Assembly (NCBI RefSeq): GCF_020184175.1
Contig: NC_065530.1
Location: 81,631,260-81,695,259 of the forward strand
Length of the DNA: 64,000 bases
Source of the DNA: Aphis gossypii
Lineage: Eukaryota; Arthropoda; Insecta; Hemiptera; Aphididae
Direction of reading: 5' to 3'
Under the pieces are notes generated by a model. That model did not search any database and was not told where the DNA came from. It saw only the letters and a list, made by a program, of their open reading frames with translations. Positions 1 to 14,185 of the stretch are shown one piece after another; the first letter of the stretch is position 1; each line of letters begins with the position of its first letter. Position numbers and translations under genes: made by a program.

Positions 1-3000
1 TCACGTAAACAACCTCAGGTCTTCGTGAAGAAACAATCTACCTACAAATGTTTAATTTAAATATAAAATACGTGAATATTATAAGCTAGTAATATCCTAT
101 ATTAACCATAGTAGGTTTAATCTACGTGTGGCTAATATATTCTTACCACTACTTTTTTCTTAAAGTTTTTCGTTAAGCATTACTCCCTTCTCTTTTTAAA
201 ACCCACAATAACGAAAGTAGTTATCCGTGATCTTCCTCATTATATCTTATATGACTGTCCTACTCTCTCTGATTAACTCCATTCATCACTCATTAAAAAT
301 CACTCAATATTCCCTTTATTATCAATTGTTATAATAGATACCTAGTGTCAAATTTTAGATTTATCATAAAATTTACTGAAGCTTATTGTAACGTACTGTA
401 GTTTCCAATATTTTATTCCGAGAACTGGTTTTTTGTAATAAATTTATTTATTTATTAATATTATTAGGCAATTAGTTTTTCTTTTTTTTAATCAGATTAC
501 GTGTATAATTTCAACTTCTAGGTTAAGATTTTCTGCACAATTATAATGTTATTAAATCATATTATAATCACAACGAAAACAGGTTTACTGTATACATTGT
601 GTGTGGTGAATAGATTATATTCGATGAATAATATTATGATGTGTGAATATATGCAAATCTGTTTAATGTCATATGTGAGATGTATATCTGCCACACGGCG
701 TATACTAAAGAATGATAATACATTATATACTCATCAAAATGCCATCGGGTTCTTTTCAAAACTCACTGGTGATTCTTATTAACGTAATGAACTTTAAAGA
801 TGTATAATAGGAATAGTGCTGCAGTGATGAAGGAAATTTACACAAATTAACAAAAACCAAATGTAACAAATTAAATTAGAATTCACGCGTGTAGTTTTAT
901 TTGCTTATGTTAACTAATTTACAGGCTAACACAATTAACATGGCGATAAAATCCTCTAAAAATATAGTTACAATATGATTTCATCAGTACATCATATTAT
1001 ATAGGCCATAGGATATTATAAAAAGTAACACAGTGTCATCAAATTAATAAACTACTAGAATACTAGAATAATTTAACATTAATGTAACACCGAGTACAAT
1101 ACATTTGAATAAAGCATTTTTTGGAAGGTATACCTTATAAGGTTAAATTATGTTAGAAAAATTGCATTCAATTACAAGTAAACATCTATTTATTTTATGT
1201 CTGATATTAGTTTTGGCCAATAAAGTTGGTTGGAATTTCATAAAAGAAATCTACAAGTTTATAATGTATTTTAAAATAAATAAAAATTTTAAATTAATTT
1301 GTCATTACTTGTGGATTCAGCAAATAACAACACATTTTGTGAATGTAGTGGCACGTGATAAGGACTTCCCAATATTATATTTATTCATTGGTGCCTAATA
1401 TAATGACCTTGAAAAAACATAAATAAAGAACTTTTAATTTCAAACATTAAATTTATGAAATTAATTTATGTCTATAAGTTGTATATATTATACTTGTAAC
1501 CTGAACTGAACCCTTGGTCTAAATCGGCTAAATTTTGGTAATCCTATATATTGCATCCGTGGCACGCCCGGCACGCCCTATGTGAATACATTTATTTCGG
1601 TAGTAATAGCTCAAGATTAATGTAACAAGTCGAAAAAAATTAATAAATAGACTAATTTATTTCGTTTAAAATAAATAAAACTAAAGTAAAAAGGTGTTAC
1701 ATACAGTTTAAATAACTTTATAATGCTTACTTACCTATATAATTTCTATTATAATCATATTTACGTATATTCAAAATTCAAATAATATATTATAACATAA
1801 ATATTATTATATATCATAATATTAATCAAAAATTAATAACACATTAAAATATGTTGATAATAACAACAATAATAATACAAAAGACTAAAGTCTATAAGTC
1901 GGCCATAAATATTTTTAATAATAATTATAACATTATAATACGGTAGGTAATATATGTGAGTTCGATCTTAACATATAAAGCTCCAGCAAAATGTATAATG
2001 ATATGGCTGTTATAAAAAAACTCGAAAGTGCCAGAGGTGACAGTTTGTACACATACAGAACAGACTTGCTAAAGTATTTTTTAATACATAATAAAATTAT
2101 AAAATGTGAATAACATAATAATAATATATGTATGATGTTTCAGCAGTGTTTACAATAATGAATTAATCGTAATCGATTGGCCTACACAGTTTCATTTTTA
2201 AGACCGGTTAAATCATAACCGGGTCATTATTGAAATTGTGGTGGTCCAATGAAAATTAAACAATAATATAAATATTCTTATGACTGTCCAAGAAACTACT
2301 ATTATTTATGTAGAAGAGGTACCTATACCTAGTACCTATAACCTAACCTGAAGTGTATTGTACCCCTCCTTTGCACAGCACGCTTTTGTATTAGAACCTA
2401 TCTGTTCAACCTATTATACATTATGTTGCGGTGATCTTTATTATAAACTCTATAAAACACAGGTATCTGTTTTATAAAATAGTAGTCACTTAAAGCTGAA
2501 TTTTTGATCTCTTGTAATCGTATATTCTAAAATGATAAAAAAAAATAGCAGCATAAACACAAAATCGTTTAAAAATTAGTATTTATGTTATAGACATAAT
2601 TCTTTTAATAAAAGTATAAAATACTTATTATTGTAATAATAATCTATACACACAGTAGTAGATATCATCTACTACTGTTGAGGGTATGAGATTACATTAA
2701 GTGTGTTTTTATAAAATCGATGAAAAATATAATAATAGATCTTATTTTAATATTTTTGTGATTGTAATCTTTTTTTTTTATTTTTTCCTCAATTTATTTG
2801 AAATTCAATAATTTTTATTATTATATTTTTAAATATTACAAATTAAATTTGTTCCATTATTAATTGTAAGTTGTATTATATGTTTTGATTATTTTTCTTA
2901 CTTTCTCTTTAGTTACCTACAAATAATTTATAATACATGCGCATTATGCAATTTTAGTATTTTGATTTAAAAAGTATTGTATAATGGCATTTGCCATTAA

Positions 3001-3884
3001 TTTAAAACGTGTAGGCATACTGCATGTCAAATGCATTTATTTTTCTTACGTGGTATTTAATGCCTATATATACTTGACTTACTTAAAATAATAATGCAAT
3101 ACACATTAGGAAATATGTTCTGAGCAAGAAAAAAATGTCGCAATTTCAAAAATTTTTAAATATTTTTTATTTAAATTAATTAATATAATTACCTTATTTA
3201 TACAATATATTTATTATTCATGAACCATGACGAATATAACTATAAAGAAATTAAGTTTTTAGCTACAGTATGTGTTTAATTGTTCCACTGTTGTTGTAAT
3301 ATAAAAAATAAAAATGAAAGTAGCATATGTTTTTATATGCCATATAAAGTCAATTGTCTTATATATATATTAGCATATATGGGTACCACAGATTGTAGTA
3401 CAATGTTATAATATCTTGTAAGTAGGTATGTATGTTGCATCAATTATTTAAGAATATTTTTTAGTTTCCTTTAAGTTACTAAAAGTATAGTTATAATAAT
3501 CAGTTTTAACTGTTATAATTATTAATAAATTAATTTGTTTTTTTATCACTTATTAGTTAAAATTAAACAAATCTAAATTTTTACTTAAAATATATAATTT
3601 AGTCGAAGGGATTCTCATTTAAATTTAGCATGGTACACAATAATTAGTAAGTATTTAAAATAAACCTACTTACTAATTATAAAATTATATACGTATTACT
3701 CATGTTTATAATATATATAAAGGTGAGATACCATGGAGTTCAATGGACATTAAATGAATCAATAAATTGTAAATTAGCACATTAAAAAAATGAAAAAAAA
3801 AATATTGAATTATAAAAAAAAGTATTTAAATAGATTAAAATTATCTAAAAATTATTAAGATTTGGTTAAAATATAAACAGTACC
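1..3884. other. AT-rich non-coding stretch, no gene seen
   Basis: Short chance reading frames only (the longest are about 80 codons, with no recognisable motif). The sequence is homopolymer A/T runs, TATA-rich simple sequence and single words such as GGTACCTA. A short repeated GGCACGCCC word near 1561-1578 is the only GC-rich point. I see no splice-site-bounded coding segment, RNA gene or transposon end I could defend. Confidence 0.5.
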
Positions 3885-4660
3885 TAGATATATAAACAAC
3901 GCCGTTTTAGATTTTGAGCAGAATGATTGTTGTCATTTAAAGTGATTTATTTTTTGATCATATTGTAACTATCATAACGTTTTATAACAGAAAACGTATT
4001 TCAAATTTAAACTTTGAGGGTAGTTCAAAGGTTAAGAAGTAAAAATGTGCACTATTATTTTTAATAATTTAAAAAAACAACAAACAAAAGTGAAAAACGA
4101 GAATGTATTTTATGCAACAACAGTTATCGACAAAATCAAATAACTATTTGCTGTAGAGACTTTTACGCCAAGTATTTATATTGGCATTTAGTAAACTTGA
4201 TTTCTCTGTTAAAAATATTTAAAATATTACAAGGTTTCTCGTAAACTGTTTTTATAGGAATTTAAAAATAACATCATAGGTACATTTTTTTATAAGCATT
4301 TGAAGTTTAAATGTTGATGAAATTATTCAAAATCATAAAAATTTGTAAATAATTTTATAGATAAAATATTCATACAATTTTAAATTTTAAAACCAAATTC
4401 TTAACAATTTAATACTAGGTTTCATTTAGATTTTTATACGAAAGTCTAAAAGTATTGAAAATACGAATTTTATACGCAGTTATTTAAAGTCATTTTTTGT
4501 TAACATTTAACGAAAATAACTAACAAATTATATTCATAGAAACTTGTAACATTCCACTATAGTTATTTACATAATCATTTATACACAATGAAATTTTTAA
4601 AATATTTGAAATTATTATTTATTAGTACCATGAATTCACTCACACTATTCTACAGTACAT
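3885..4660. repeat. degenerate copy of dispersed repeat family A
   Basis: This stretch has the look of the long repeat at 37384-39420: a TTTTGAGCAGAATGA-like start, then blocks of the type 'ATTTTTATAAGCATTTGAAGTT', 'TTGTAAATAATTTTATAG' and 'AACTTGTAACATTCCA'. No coding potential is visible. The assignment rests on eye alignment of short words, so the ends are approximate. Confidence 0.45.
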
Positions 4661-6764
4661 CAACCAGCAACTTATTGACATATAAAATAATAACAATAAA
4701 TTCACAATAATTAGTATAGATAATATTTTTTACTAGAATTAGTACTTAGGATAGGTATTACTTGTAAGCTATAGTAATATAAATAAATTATAAAATTTCC
4801 TTGGATATGCATCGTTTCTAATCAGAATAATTTTTCTTATAAAACTATTTATTGATTGATTCAAATTTAACACAAAAATACATTAAGCCTAGTGCCTACT
4901 CATAACGAAATAGGTACACTTAAAGATTTGAACGTTACTATACAATAGAGTGAATTCCGATGTTTTGTTATTTATTTATTTATATATTTTTTACTGTCTT
5001 TCAATGAAAACACAGAGAAATAATTTATTTGTATATAGAATATATAATTTAGTTATATTCATATAGTTTTTAGATCCAACGAAATTTAAATTATCTAAAA
5101 TTTCAATCACAAGAACAAATACTGTAATATATGGTGATCCCCATTACTAATTTCATTATATTCCATAAAAAAACTCAGAGGTTTTTAAAATTGATTATAG
5201 TTTTCTAACTATGCCAATACTTATATGTACTACATCTTGTGTACCACATTGGTATAAATAAGTCTATCTTATTTTAAAACTAATTCAATATTGAAATTAA
5301 TATAATATCTAATAAAGTAAATATAATCATTAAGTATTACTATTGAAAATATTTTTTTTACGCTATACATTGTATGTGTAATACTTAATATTATATGTAC
5401 CTAAATGCATTCGTTTAAAAATTGCGAATTTCAGTGGGTATAGATATATTATTTCTGTATAAACAGTCCTACCGCTTCCGACTTAGCCACTATATAACTT
5501 GACGTCGTTTTAACCAAATTTCCATTTCGTAATTTTTGTATTATCATTTACCACCATTATATTCATTACGCTCATGCCTTATTAACTATATTATTATTAT
5601 TATTATTATCATTATATTTACCTTATCTGCTCCTGTATAATATTACGTAAAAAATACTATATAGATAGAAACTTACGACATTTTGACGTCACTTATACAT
5701 TATTGAATCTGCACCATGTAAAACCATATAAAATATATTATATTATATACTTATATAATATATAATATAGAAGCGATTTTGGGGCACTTTAATTTCGCAC
5801 AAAATATCTACCGATATAAAATGACTTCATAATATTATATAAAAAGTCATATAGGTACTGCAGCTAGTTCCTATTTACGGCGTACACACGATAATGTTCT
5901 TTTATTTCAATCGTAATATGCTATACGACGTTTTTGTATTAACATCACAATATATAATATTATACATTATATTATTATACATACAGGTTTATCGACAATT
6001 ACTTTTCTCTTGTTATAACTATGCGCCTTTACGCATTTTATTCCAAGCAATATAAATATTATAAGATAATATTATAAGCACGTATGGTGCCTATCACCTG
6101 CAGCGCATAAATATACTATACAAACAAGGTTTTTCGCCAATCACGCTTATCAGCTTATCCCCTTTTATCTTAATAATTCAATCTTTAATGGGTAACGCAT
6201 CTATTAAAATTTTAATTTTGTTAAGTTAACTTAAATACCATATTATTTACCATTTTGAGAGTGTCCTGTAAAAGTATGACATTTTTGTTTAGTAGCCGAG
6301 AATCATTATTTTCGATTACTAGTATTACTTTTTGAAAATATTGATGTTTCTAAATCGAAATTCGAACGAATAGTTTCTGAGTTATTAAATGAGTGAGGAC
6401 TTCACACCACATAATGTACCTACCTTTATTGTTTCCGTTTTACGAATGTACTCATTAACATAGTAAAAACTGTATATTATTTTTTTGATATCACTAGTAC
6501 GAAAAAAGTTCTTATCATTACAATCCATTATTTTTGTGTTTTTCAAAATTGAATAATTTTTTTTGTAGTTCTGATATTGGAAAAAATAAAAACGATGTTA
6601 CATAATTCAGAATTTCCTCTTTCTATTGTGAAAATTTGATTGCTCATGATATGATTTTTATAATGTTGTACGTTTGTAATACGGGGATGACATAATATGT
6701 GGGTGTAGCGTCCTCTTAAGAATAATAATTTTTTGTTAATGGTCTTACACTTTTTACATCAAAT
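4661..6764. other. AT-rich non-coding stretch
   Basis: No gene seen. Contains TTATTA microsatellite-like sequence (about 5588-5612) and long TATAATAT runs (about 5725-5770). No open frame above chance length with a recognisable motif. Confidence 0.5.
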
Positions 6765-7010
6765 CAGTGGTGGTTTTTAAAATATTTTCTGGGGAGGGAG
6801 TCGTTTGATAATCGCTTATAATATATTAAGAAATATATATATTTATACAAATGTATATATAGAAATATATAACCACCATATTTATATATAAGCGTATATC
6901 CGCATATAAAAATCATAACAGTTAATCAAAACCCGAGCATCCCGAGCGAATAATATATCATAACCTGTGGGGGAGGGATCCAGACCCCCTGGATCTCCGT
7001 ATAACTATGG
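6765..7010. mobile_element. possible transposon remnant with G-rich ends
   Basis: Begins near CAGTGGTGGTTTTTAAAAT with GGGGAGGGAG close by, and ends near GGGGGAGGGATCCAGACCCC. Such G-rich pieces in an otherwise AT-rich background look like transposon ends. I could not align proper terminal inverted repeats or target duplications, so the class is unknown. Confidence 0.25.
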
Positions 7011-7735
7011 CATCAAGTATAAAATATAAATCTGGTACTTAGTTTAGAACACTGAGAATGTTTAGAAGTATAAAATACTATATATTCATATTAATTACAC
7101 AACTTATTTTCAAATCATCATCGATGCCATACATTATACCTTATAAACCTATTATTATGGTTTATAATATTATTATCTTTTAGTCATAAACTCATAAAGC
7201 TTAACAACAGAAACTAATACTTAGTTGTAATTTTGAATTATACAAATGACACATCAACGTCTTCAAAAAAAAATAAATAATAATTTGTTAAACATTTTAG
7301 TGAATAAAGGTAGATCTTATCACTTGAAAAAATAAGGTTTTATCGACTCATTCAATTCTGAACACTTTAAATGGTAAAGCACTACAGCTGTACAAGAATC
7401 TAATATTTGAATTTGAAAATATGTTATTTGAAAACCAGAGTACTGAAATAAATTCATTATATTATAGGGAAAAAAATGAGGATGAGAATACTTGGTGAGT
7501 CATCCAGCATCCTGTATGGCTGTATAGTATATACAGTATATACTGTATACTGTATATACTATATATTATTATATAATATATTTGTATGGTATAATATTGT
7601 ATCGATCATCTGCGTGTCCATTGCTCAAATGTATTCATATACAAGACAATTCTTTTATCATGTATTACTCATTATTTTAAAATCCAATATCTTTTTTGAA
7701 AATATTTTCTTACATAATTTTCAGTTAAAATAAAA

Positions 7736-8460
7736 CAACCTTTAAAAAAAATACTAGTATATATATTTTTTATAAGTATTTTTTTTTTTTTTGAAATGTC
7801 GATAAAAAAATTTTTAAATAATAATTTTCTCATAAATTAGTCTTGATGATTCAAAAAATTATAAGAATATAATATAGGCACAACTTTTTTATTAGCGATT
7901 GAAGTTCAAATATTGACAAAATTCGTCAAAATCATGAATATTTGCAAATTATTTTGTTGTTAAAAATTTATAAAAATGTTGTATAAGTAGCTAAGAATTA
8001 AAAATCTAATACAAGATTTTCCATAAGTTTGGCTTACAATGATTATGAAAGAAGTTGGCCTATTAAAAAAAATTTATCTAAGGTTTGAATTCTTACGAAA
8101 TCAAAAATTCACGTGTAAAATAACGATTTACTATCAAATAATTTTAGATTTTTGTTATAGTTAAAAATTACTAGTCGTAAAAACTTGAAACATACACCAG
8201 TTATTTAAATTGTCATTTTCTATACATGATTTAATTTCAGGTCATTTAAACAAATCACCTTTTTCACCAGCCAGTGAAAATTTTATTTTAGGCTGACAAA
8301 TTATTTCAGTTCAAAATCGTTTTTCGGACACAATAATACCGCCTATCATTGTATTCAAGTTTAACACATCCATTGTAGTGACCTATACTCTATATTCAAG
8401 GTTCACACGATATCTACTCTACAGAAGAACTTTACCCACTTGACCACCCTTTTTATTTTA
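7736..8460. repeat. copy of dispersed repeat family A
   Basis: It can be followed word by word along 38340-39420: the GTCGATAAAAAAATTTTT block, 'AGGCACAACTTTTTTATTAGC', 'TCAAAATCATGAATATTTGC', 'CACCAGCCAGTG', 'GGCTGACAAATTATT' and a CATTGTATTCAAGTTTAACAC-like end followed by ACAGAAGAAC and a C-rich terminus. It shares that end with 54090-54245 and 40905-41075. Confidence 0.65.
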
Positions 8461-8900
8461 TAATTTTATTTTTTTAAATTTCTACTTTTTTAAATGACAA
8501 CATATATTTTTAATTTCATATTTTGAAACAGAAAAGTAGAATATTTTTTGGAATATTTCGATTTATAAAAATCGATATTAAGACGTATTCGTTTAAGAAA
8601 TAAGAATTATAAGTATTTTAAGTTTAAATTATCGATACATTAGACCAATATTTGGTGAGGTATCCCTGCCCCCGCGTACCACTCCATTCCGATCATTAAA
8701 ACTTTAAATAATTATAACTCATAAACTATAGGTATTTAAAATTTCTCGTTTTTTTTTTTTTATCGAAATATGCTGAAAAATATTCTACTTCGTAATACGA
8801 ATTAAAATATAAGTTGTCATTCATAAGCCTAAAATATTTTTTATAAAAAGTTGTAATGATAAAAAATGTTAATTTTTTTTTTTTAATGTGTTGCTTCATT
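8461..8900. repeat. copy of dispersed repeat family B
   Basis: The block around 8478-8640 (words such as TTTTTAAATGACAACATA and TTTAATTTCATATTTTGAA) recurs diverged at 43741-43920. It follows the family A copy directly, so the two may be parts of one longer element. No coding potential seen. Confidence 0.4.
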
Positions 8901-9354
8901 TCGACTGTAAATTAGATGAAAAAAATATTTTCAAATATTTTAATAGATTTTTAATTAATGAGTTGCTAATGACAAAAAAAACATAATATAGTATTATACC
9001 TAGTAGTGCATTACTCGATTACACTTTGGTTCTTTCACAAGAATCTTTTTTTGTCATTATTTTCGTTTTGTTTAGCTCAGGTCTTTTTGAAATCTCAAGT
9101 CTCAATGTTGATGAAGTAAGTACGTATAGGCATACATATTACATACAAACATACACGAAACTCACGGAATTAGCCACACGGTTTTATTATATTTATTTAC
9201 AGAATACACTAACGTCTAGCATCGCATGCGAAATCCCACGCGTTCTTATCAAGCAAATCGATCGTTATGAGTGTTACGACATACAACCGTATTTTCGTAT
9301 TTTCGTAATCACACTTATATCGTACCTATTATTGTACTATGCATACCTAGTTAC

Positions 9355-9520
9355 CAGTGGCGTAGCTAGACATTTTTTTGGGGTAGGCCCGATATTTTAA
9401 TGTAATAAGGATTATCGATGAATATTTTTATTAAATAAAAAACATGATATAAAAGATTTATTTTTGAAGAAAAGTAGGTAGGCCCGGGCCTACCAGGCCT
9501 ACCCGCTGGCTACGCCACTG
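9355..9520. mobile_element. hAT-type MITE, 166 bp, intact
   Basis: Ends are CAGTGGCGTAGCTAG on the left and CTGGCTACGCCACTG on the right, near-perfect terminal inverted repeats. The element is flanked by an exact 8-bp direct repeat CTAGTTAC (9347-9354 and 9521-9528). An 8-bp target duplication with CAGTG-type ends is the signature of the hAT superfamily. Too short to code for a transposase, so it is a non-autonomous MITE. The perfect duplication suggests a fairly recent insertion. Confidence 0.9.
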
Positions 9521-9529
9521 CTAGTTACA

Positions 9530-12500
9530 TGACGCGTACATTATACGTACATATACTATTGAGTATGAATATACTTATAGTGTTTAAATAAAATGGAAAA
9601 TTAACATTGATATATATATATATATAATATTATATAGTACGTCATAATATATACATACCGTTGTAAAAGTTCACAAATAGTTCATAGGAATACATAACAC
9701 GTGTCATCTATACAAGCACAACTATAAAATATTATTATGTTATTATACGTTTATCGGAGTTTACCGTCTAAAAACTGAAGCGCACGTGATCCGACATCGA
9801 CTTTTTGCAAACATCCATATTATGCGCGTATTGTTTTGAAAAATTTCACAAGTATTACCGAGAACAATTCATATATATACATAAACAATAAACATATATA
9901 TATATAAATATAATTTATAAGTATTATATTATATAAGTATATCGTCAATGATTGTTCGTGCGTAAACAGACTCCCGAGTGTTAACCGTAAATCCCTTGGC
10001 TCCTACTCATCGATATACACGATGCCTCGACGGCCCTGCAGTGAAAATATACAGATACGATAACTCACCTATACATGACAGCATTTATGCAGGTACATAT
10101 TTGCATGTACAGTGTACACTTAATTATTATCTATATGGGTATAATATAATATACGGTTTAAGAAAATCGGATTATTAACCAAACGTTGTCACGTTTATCT
10201 ACAGACATTGGCCTATTTACATAATCAAAGCGTGTCTCTCTCCGTCGTGTTTGTCTCCGCAATATCTCTTTATCTACCTATCTAATTAATACATTTGTGA
10301 AAACTATTATTGTGTAATAAGTTGCCAAATTTATTACCATTTCGGGTATTTTTAGTTTACTTAAACTAGAAATAAAAAAATTAAGGTAAACGTTTATTTT
10401 CGTGTTACTTAAAAATCTGAGATAGCAATATTAAATTGGTAATTAGAGATAATTTATGTAAATATTATAAAAGTTAAATAATGCATTTCCAATAAGTGTT
10501 CAAATAATGAGATAATTCTTAAAGTACGTGTAATAAAATAATAGAGTAATTTGTATATAATATATATTTATTATTATACATACCACAGACTGACTGTATT
10601 CGAGTGTACGAGGACAAGTTCATCGTGGAACCCTGTATAATATAAATAAGAGTTTTTATAGTAATATGTCATTCTTTATTATATTATATTATACTGCACA
10701 GGTATACTTTACATTAAATTGAAGCTTACTATATATGTATATGAATATTTAATATTGAACCCACATGTCCTATGTATTCTTGAAGATTGAATCAATATTA
10801 TACTTTCCAATTATTTTCGTCTTCGTGCATTTAAAAAGTTACTTTCACAACACTAGATATATTTCTCTGTAGAGAATAACCATTATAGCTAACGACACAT
10901 TTTATACCATTAACTTATATGTCTTTTTATTTTATTATTTATATTATTAAGATAAGACTCAACAGCTAGGTACCAGCTAGGCTATGTTATATATATATAT
11001 ATATATATTATATACATAATACATGTTAATAATAATACAATTTTGTGTTAGATAGTTAAAATTAAAATGGTTTATCATTAAAAAAAAATGTTATGCTTTT
11101 ATTCGTCCTGTAGGCTGTAAACTATTTTTAGCCATATTTTTTTGAACATTTTAAATCTTATCACAGACCTCGGTGGTTCAATTATAACTAATAAAGCCTA
11201 TTGATTATTTTATTGCAATAAATATTTCACCATAAAAATTGTTCAATTACTTAATTATACTTAACATTTATAAGATCGTTTACCCTTATAAAATCGCATT
11301 GACAGAAACCCCTATTATGTAAATTGGATCGTTTTAAGTCTTCTATATATATTTAGACTGCTTGAGGATTTAGATGTGATAATGTGTTTGACGTAAATAG
11401 TATTATATAATTTTGATATCAACAATTAAATTTCTGAGCAATTATTTCCACACCATTGTACAACGACAATCTGCACCAGCTCCTTTCTTATTCATTATAT
11501 TCATGACATTTTGAAAGGCGAAAGCATAAAACACTGTACATTGCGTGCCAAAAATAATATCGCCGCAATAGCCTCGATGAGATTAATGATGAACCTACGA
11601 ATTTTAAATAAATTGTTTGAAACTTAAAATAAGGTAATACTATTTATAAACAAAGAAGTACAACTCAAAAATGTCATACATTTTAACTGCACTGATTATA
11701 TATAAAATAAAATACTGTTGTAAACTTACGGAAAGTCATTATATATTTAGGTATTATATACCTATACCTATATATGTATAATACTATAATGTATATATAA
11801 CATTTTAATCATTAAAATTATATTCATTCATAAATACCACTGTTAAACTCATTAAAAGTAAAATTAATACATTTTGACATATTTATAATTTCTATACAGT
11901 ATAGGTACATATATACTATTATTTAGCTTGCACAGCAAATATGGTTAGTATAATATACATGTTTTATATATATAAATAAATTATAATGTGTCAGAAAATT
12001 TTAATAAACACAAATAAATAATAAATAATTTTTAACAAGATATTTACTGTAAATATTTTCAATAATGTGAAGCGTAAATACTTTTATTTAATTTTGTTAA
12101 AATATTACCTATATATTTTATCATTTAAAAAAAGGTATTTTATTGTTTTTACAATCAGTCTAAAAAAGTGCTATTTCCTGATAAAAATTAAATTCTTTAT
12201 TTACTATACTATACCTAGTATACCTACTGGATACGTACAGTAGATAGTCGTCCTTTGAGAATGGTAAGTTACTAGATTATAAACTTATATTTTTGATTAA
12301 ATTAAGTCACAATGGTATTTACATAAGTAATTGATATTTTATACAAAAATATAGATAATTATTACTTTAAAACAAATTTTTAAAATTTTAATACAACAAT
12401 AAAAAATTGTATTTAAAAGCACAAATAGGTGTTCAACTATAGCAAGTACACATATGTATCTATAATAATACAAATATTTAAAAATCTATTAGATTAACAC

Positions 12501-12549
12501 TTCGCATAATATTACAATTTTAATCTAAAACATTCAACGCATATTTGTT
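9530..12549. other. non-coding stretch, CpG-richer at 9770-10260
   Basis: No supported gene. 9770-10260 has more CpG and mixed sequence than its surroundings and could be regulatory or an unrecognised non-coding exon. The rest is AT-rich, with a TA microsatellite at about 10987-11010. Confidence 0.4.
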
Positions 12550-12855
12550 TTACTCGACATAAGAAAAATAACCGATTTCAGTCAAAGGACATTTTACAGT
12601 CATTAATTTCAAAATAAAGTGGTCGATATTATATCGATGTGCTTTAATAATAATGGTAGTAGCAGTATAAGCGTTAATAGTACCTATTAATATTTTATTG
12701 ATTGGACAATTTGGTTGAGTAACTTTAATTGAAAAGCCATTGAAAAACGATTCGTAATAATTACAAGACTTTATTTCAGGCTTAGCGTACATTTGATTAA
12801 AACAAATAATAAATAAAGTACATTGTGTATAACGACTAAGGAATATAATGATCAT
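12550..12855 (-). CDS. possible small secreted protein, 101 aa, unrecognised
   Basis: An open frame of 101 codons on the minus strand begins with a hydrophobic stretch that could be a signal peptide, with a possible cleavage after the alanine at residue 24 (...FNQMYA). The remainder has three cysteines (Cys31, Cys49 and Cys89) and no family motif I recognise. The sequence AAATTTTTTTAG lies immediately before the start, so this could be an exon with an acceptor just upstream of the ATG. Against it: the region is very AT-rich, a 300-bp open frame can occur by chance, and no AATAAA follows closely. Small secreted proteins are common in aphids, which is the only reason to keep it. Low confidence. 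Confidence 0.22.
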   Translation of the reverse strand: MIIIFLSRYTQCTLFIICFNQMYAKPEIKSCNYYESFFNGFSIKVTQPNCPINKILIGTINAYTATTIIIKAHRYNIDHFILKLMTVKCPLTEIGYFSYVE

Positions 12856-13629
12856 AACTAAAAAAATTTGGTAATTCGAATAATAAATAAACTGTTCAAA
12901 ATAAACAGAACGCGTAATATCTGCTCAGTATTGATGATCGTATTATACAATTTACAATAATATGTTAATAAATAATATTATATTATATAAAGTCTAAACA
13001 TTACGATAATATTGTTATTTATCATTACTTATTGTTCATACTGAAATATATGTTAATCTATTAGGCGTCCGCAAAATTCCAAGTCAACTGTCAAGTGTAG
13101 CAAAATGATTTACCTACCCATCATTTTTTATACAAATAGGTAGCCCACAAGATCGTTTATCTATTTATAACATTTACAATTTTATATATATAACACTATT
13201 ACATTTTATTATATAACTACTATGTTCTAGTCTAGCTATGATCAATGATATAATATATTAATCTTATGTTTTTATTTAATTTCCAATTCGTTTAATATAC
13301 TTTAAAGCCATAATATGATGTACTATTAATACTTATAAACACCCACACTCCGCTTTTTAAATTTATCGATTCAATATGATTTCAAATTATGAGCTTTTAA
13401 TTATTTTACATCTATTAAATAAAATTGCTATACTATATAAAGTAATTAATGCACACATACTAAAAAAAATAAAAAATACTTTGGATTTATTTTAGATTAG
13501 GCATAGGTCGTTAAATCATAAAATAAAATATCGTTCTATATTTTATGATTTTCTGAAATATAATTTTAAAATATTTAATGATAATATAATTTACACATTT
13601 TGAACACACAAATTGATTACTTCACAATT

Positions 13630-14185
13630 TTTAGGGTACACATCTCGGGCTGTGGTAATCTCTCCCGATTTTTAAAAATAGTAAACTCTTCCGGGTCAAC
13701 ATTATATGGATCAAAATTGTTCATAATTCGAAGTTGCAATAAACTAAAAAAACAATCATACAAATAATAAATAAAAACCTATAACTCAAAAAATATTAGA
13801 TTATATAAAGAGTTTAAAGACAAAAAAATAAATACCTTAAGTTTTTTAAAATCTGTTCCTACTACCGAAAATATTAAATTTAAACATTTTTATTTTATTA
13901 TACGTATATTTTGTGTATAAGATTTATTTTATGATTTTTATTTTTTATTGTATTTTGACTATAATATTATAGCTCATAGCAGCTAAAGGCATTAATTTAT
14001 ATTATTATTATTATATGATTGACTATTTTTTTTAAATGAAACTTAAATATGTATTAAATTTATCAAATTAAGTTAGTAGTACTGAAGACTCGGAAGAGTT
14101 TACATGTTTCCTTCAAGTAGTACAAGAGTAGACCCGGGAGAGTTTACCATCGGGAAAGTTTACAATCGCTCTTCCGAGTCAGTCA
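13630..14185. mobile_element. element with five copies of a GTAAACTCTYCCGRGTC motif
   Basis: A 17-base word appears at 13681-13697 (GTAAACTCTTCCGGGTC). It recurs on the opposite strand at 14087-14103 and 14131-14147, and in shorter form at 14149-14163 and 14167-14180. The left and right clusters face each other, so the block resembles a short transposon with inverted sub-terminal repeats. No coding sequence seen, and I could not define the ends or a target duplication. Confidence 0.5.
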
